Part shown: piece after piece, positions 5,985 through 6,750 of the stretch | Position numbering within the stretch: the first letter of the stretch is position 1 | How the letters are laid out: each line of letters opens with the position of its first letter | Origin: Bacteroidota bacterium | GTDB taxonomy: Bacteria > Bacteroidota > Bacteroidia > Chitinophagales > UBA2359 | Length of the DNA: 6,750 nucleotides | Direction of reading: 5' to 3' | Assembly (NCBI GenBank): GCA_020631675.1 | Contig: JAHDGT010000255.1 | Span: 1-6,750 of the forward strand | The notes under the pieces: generated by a model | What the model saw: the letters and a program-made list of their open reading frames with translations, nothing else | Database searches by the model: none | What the model was told of the DNA's origin: nothing | Translations under genes and position numbers: made by a program

Positions 5985-6629
5985 ATGTATCGTATTTTAA
6001 CTTTCTCTATGCTTTTACTGTTTTTCTTTTCCGCGAATTCCAAGGCCCAAAGTTGGTCGGTCGAGAGTGATCGCGATGGCATTAAAATTGAATCCGCTAC
6101 AGAGTCTGGTAATACCTATAAAACTTTTAAAGGAACAACCACTATTCAAAGCACAGAAGAGAAAGTAATAGACCTGATGCGCAATGTCGGAGATTATCCT
6201 TCTTGGATGCACGGTACGAACAGTGCTAAATTACTAAAACCTGCCAGTTCAGATAATCAAGTGCCAGCTGATATTTTTCACAATAACAGCTCCTTCGATT
6301 TTGTCATTCACACGATCAATGACGCATCTCCTTTAGATGACCGCGATCTGATCTCTAAAATCAAAATGACCAAACAAGAAGGCAGAGTAACTTTGAAAAT
6401 GGTAGACGATCCAAGCTATTTACCAGAGCAAAAAGGAGCTGTTCGCGTTAAAGACATGAGCGGTTACTGGCAGTTTGATTACGGGCCAGATAAAACATCT
6501 GTTAAAGTCACCTACCAACTGTACAATGATGGTGATATCGCTTTCTGGGTGCCCAATGCCTCCGTCAATGCCAAAGCAGAAGAGATCGTTTTGAAAAGCT
6601 TACAAAATATGAAAGCTCGTTTACAGTAA
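5985..6629 (+). CDS. secreted START/SRPBCC-fold domain protein
   Basis: Exported protein of 214 residues. The first 21 residues are a signal peptide (R3, hydrophobic 5-15, then SANSKA|Q), which supports the ATG at 5985. There is no Shine-Dalgarno. The rest is one START-like domain of the helix-grip fold: WSVESDRDGIKI at 24-35, TTIQSTEEKVIDLMRN at 52-67, YPSWMHGTNSAKLLK at 71-85, the PLDDRDLISKIKM block at 116-128, GYWQFDYG at 160-167, and a long C-terminal helix from about 189 (VPNASVNAKAEEIVLKSLQNMKARL). Such domains bind lipids or other hydrophobic ligands in a deep cavity; the ligand here cannot be read from sequence. It has no lipobox or membrane anchor, so it is probably periplasmic. It appears to be monocistronic, with its own hairpin terminator 20 bases after the stop and trhO divergent upstream. 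The family is recognised; the biological role is unknown. Confidence 0.85.
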   Translation: MYRILTFSMLLLFFFSANSKAQSWSVESDRDGIKIESATESGNTYKTFKGTTTIQSTEEKVIDLMRNVGDYPSWMHGTNSAKLLKPASSDNQVPADIFHNNSSFDFVIHTINDASPLDDRDLISKIKMTKQEGRVTLKMVDDPSYLPEQKGAVRVKDMSGYWQFDYGPDKTSVKVTYQLYNDGDIAFWVPNASVNAKAEEIVLKSLQNMKARLQ

Positions 6630-6648
6630 GTTCATGGGTTAATAAACG

Positions 6649-6695
6649 AAATGATGCGCTCCATTCTTTATTATAGGAATGGAGCGTTTTCATTT
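6649..6695. terminator. hairpin terminator after START-domain gene
   Basis: CGCTCCATTC (6657-6666) pairs perfectly with GAATGGAGCG (6677-6686) around a ten-base AT loop, followed by TTTTCATTTT. The flanking AAATGA (6649-6654) can also pair with TCATTT (6690-6695) across a small internal loop. With its A-containing left flank it could work on both strands, but the plus-strand role, 20 bases after the stop codon at 6629, is the better supported. Confidence 0.82.
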
Positions 6696-6750
6696 TGAGG
6701 TAGTTTAAAGTTTTTCATCTGAACCGCGCCTAAGTGCTTGATTATGAAGA

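Noticed and set aside
6705..6750. Possible 3' end of a minus-strand gene (14 open codons, stop at 6707-6705) or, on the plus strand, an ATG at 6744 followed by AAG
   Set aside because: Either is possible next to the terminator at 6649-6695, but there are too few codons to support a gene on either strand.

Overview
The window looks like a chromosomal segment of a member of the Bacteroidota. Three proteins have signal peptides ending in A-Q (…QAQ, …HAQ, …KAQ), which is typical of that phylum. Shine-Dalgarno sites are absent, base composition is moderate, and the intergenic DNA carries CTTTGTGGT/ACCACAAAG-type repeats of a kind I remember from Bacteroidota. I cannot name the genus.

Layout: (1) A plus-strand M61-family metallopeptidase with a C-terminal PDZ domain runs in from the left edge and ends at 1828. 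Its obvious ATG at 74 is probably not the true start, because the frame stays open to the window edge and encodes a signal peptide upstream. (2) A short convergent intergenic region holds a GAGACNN heptad repeat, a small stem-loop and a strong bidirectional terminator. (3) A four-gene minus-strand cluster, read from 5668 down to 1968, encodes TrhO (tRNA U34 hydroxylase, rhodanese family), a LolD/MacB-class ABC ATPase, an FtsX/MacB-class permease with a 52-residue histidine-rich insert in its extracytoplasmic domain, and a small secreted CxxC protein resembling DUF3299. The first three are packed 9 nt and 1 nt apart; the fourth follows a 106-nt gap. (4) A 316-bp divergent intergenic region contains a long imperfect inverted repeat. 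(5) A plus-strand secreted START/SRPBCC-fold protein is followed by a hairpin terminator. The last ~50 bases cannot be assigned.

The most interesting part is the ABC ATPase, His-rich permease and secreted CxxC protein. The combination recalls the zinc-regulated Zrg locus of Vibrio cholerae (from memory: ABC ATPase and permease with a DUF3299 protein and a His-rich DUF2796 protein). Here no separate His-rich protein is visible and the histidine cluster sits inside the permease itself. My inference is a transition-metal, probably zinc, transport or sensing device of the MacB/LolE type, co-expressed with trhO. The other genes look like ordinary housekeeping or conserved-hypothetical Bacteroidota genes.
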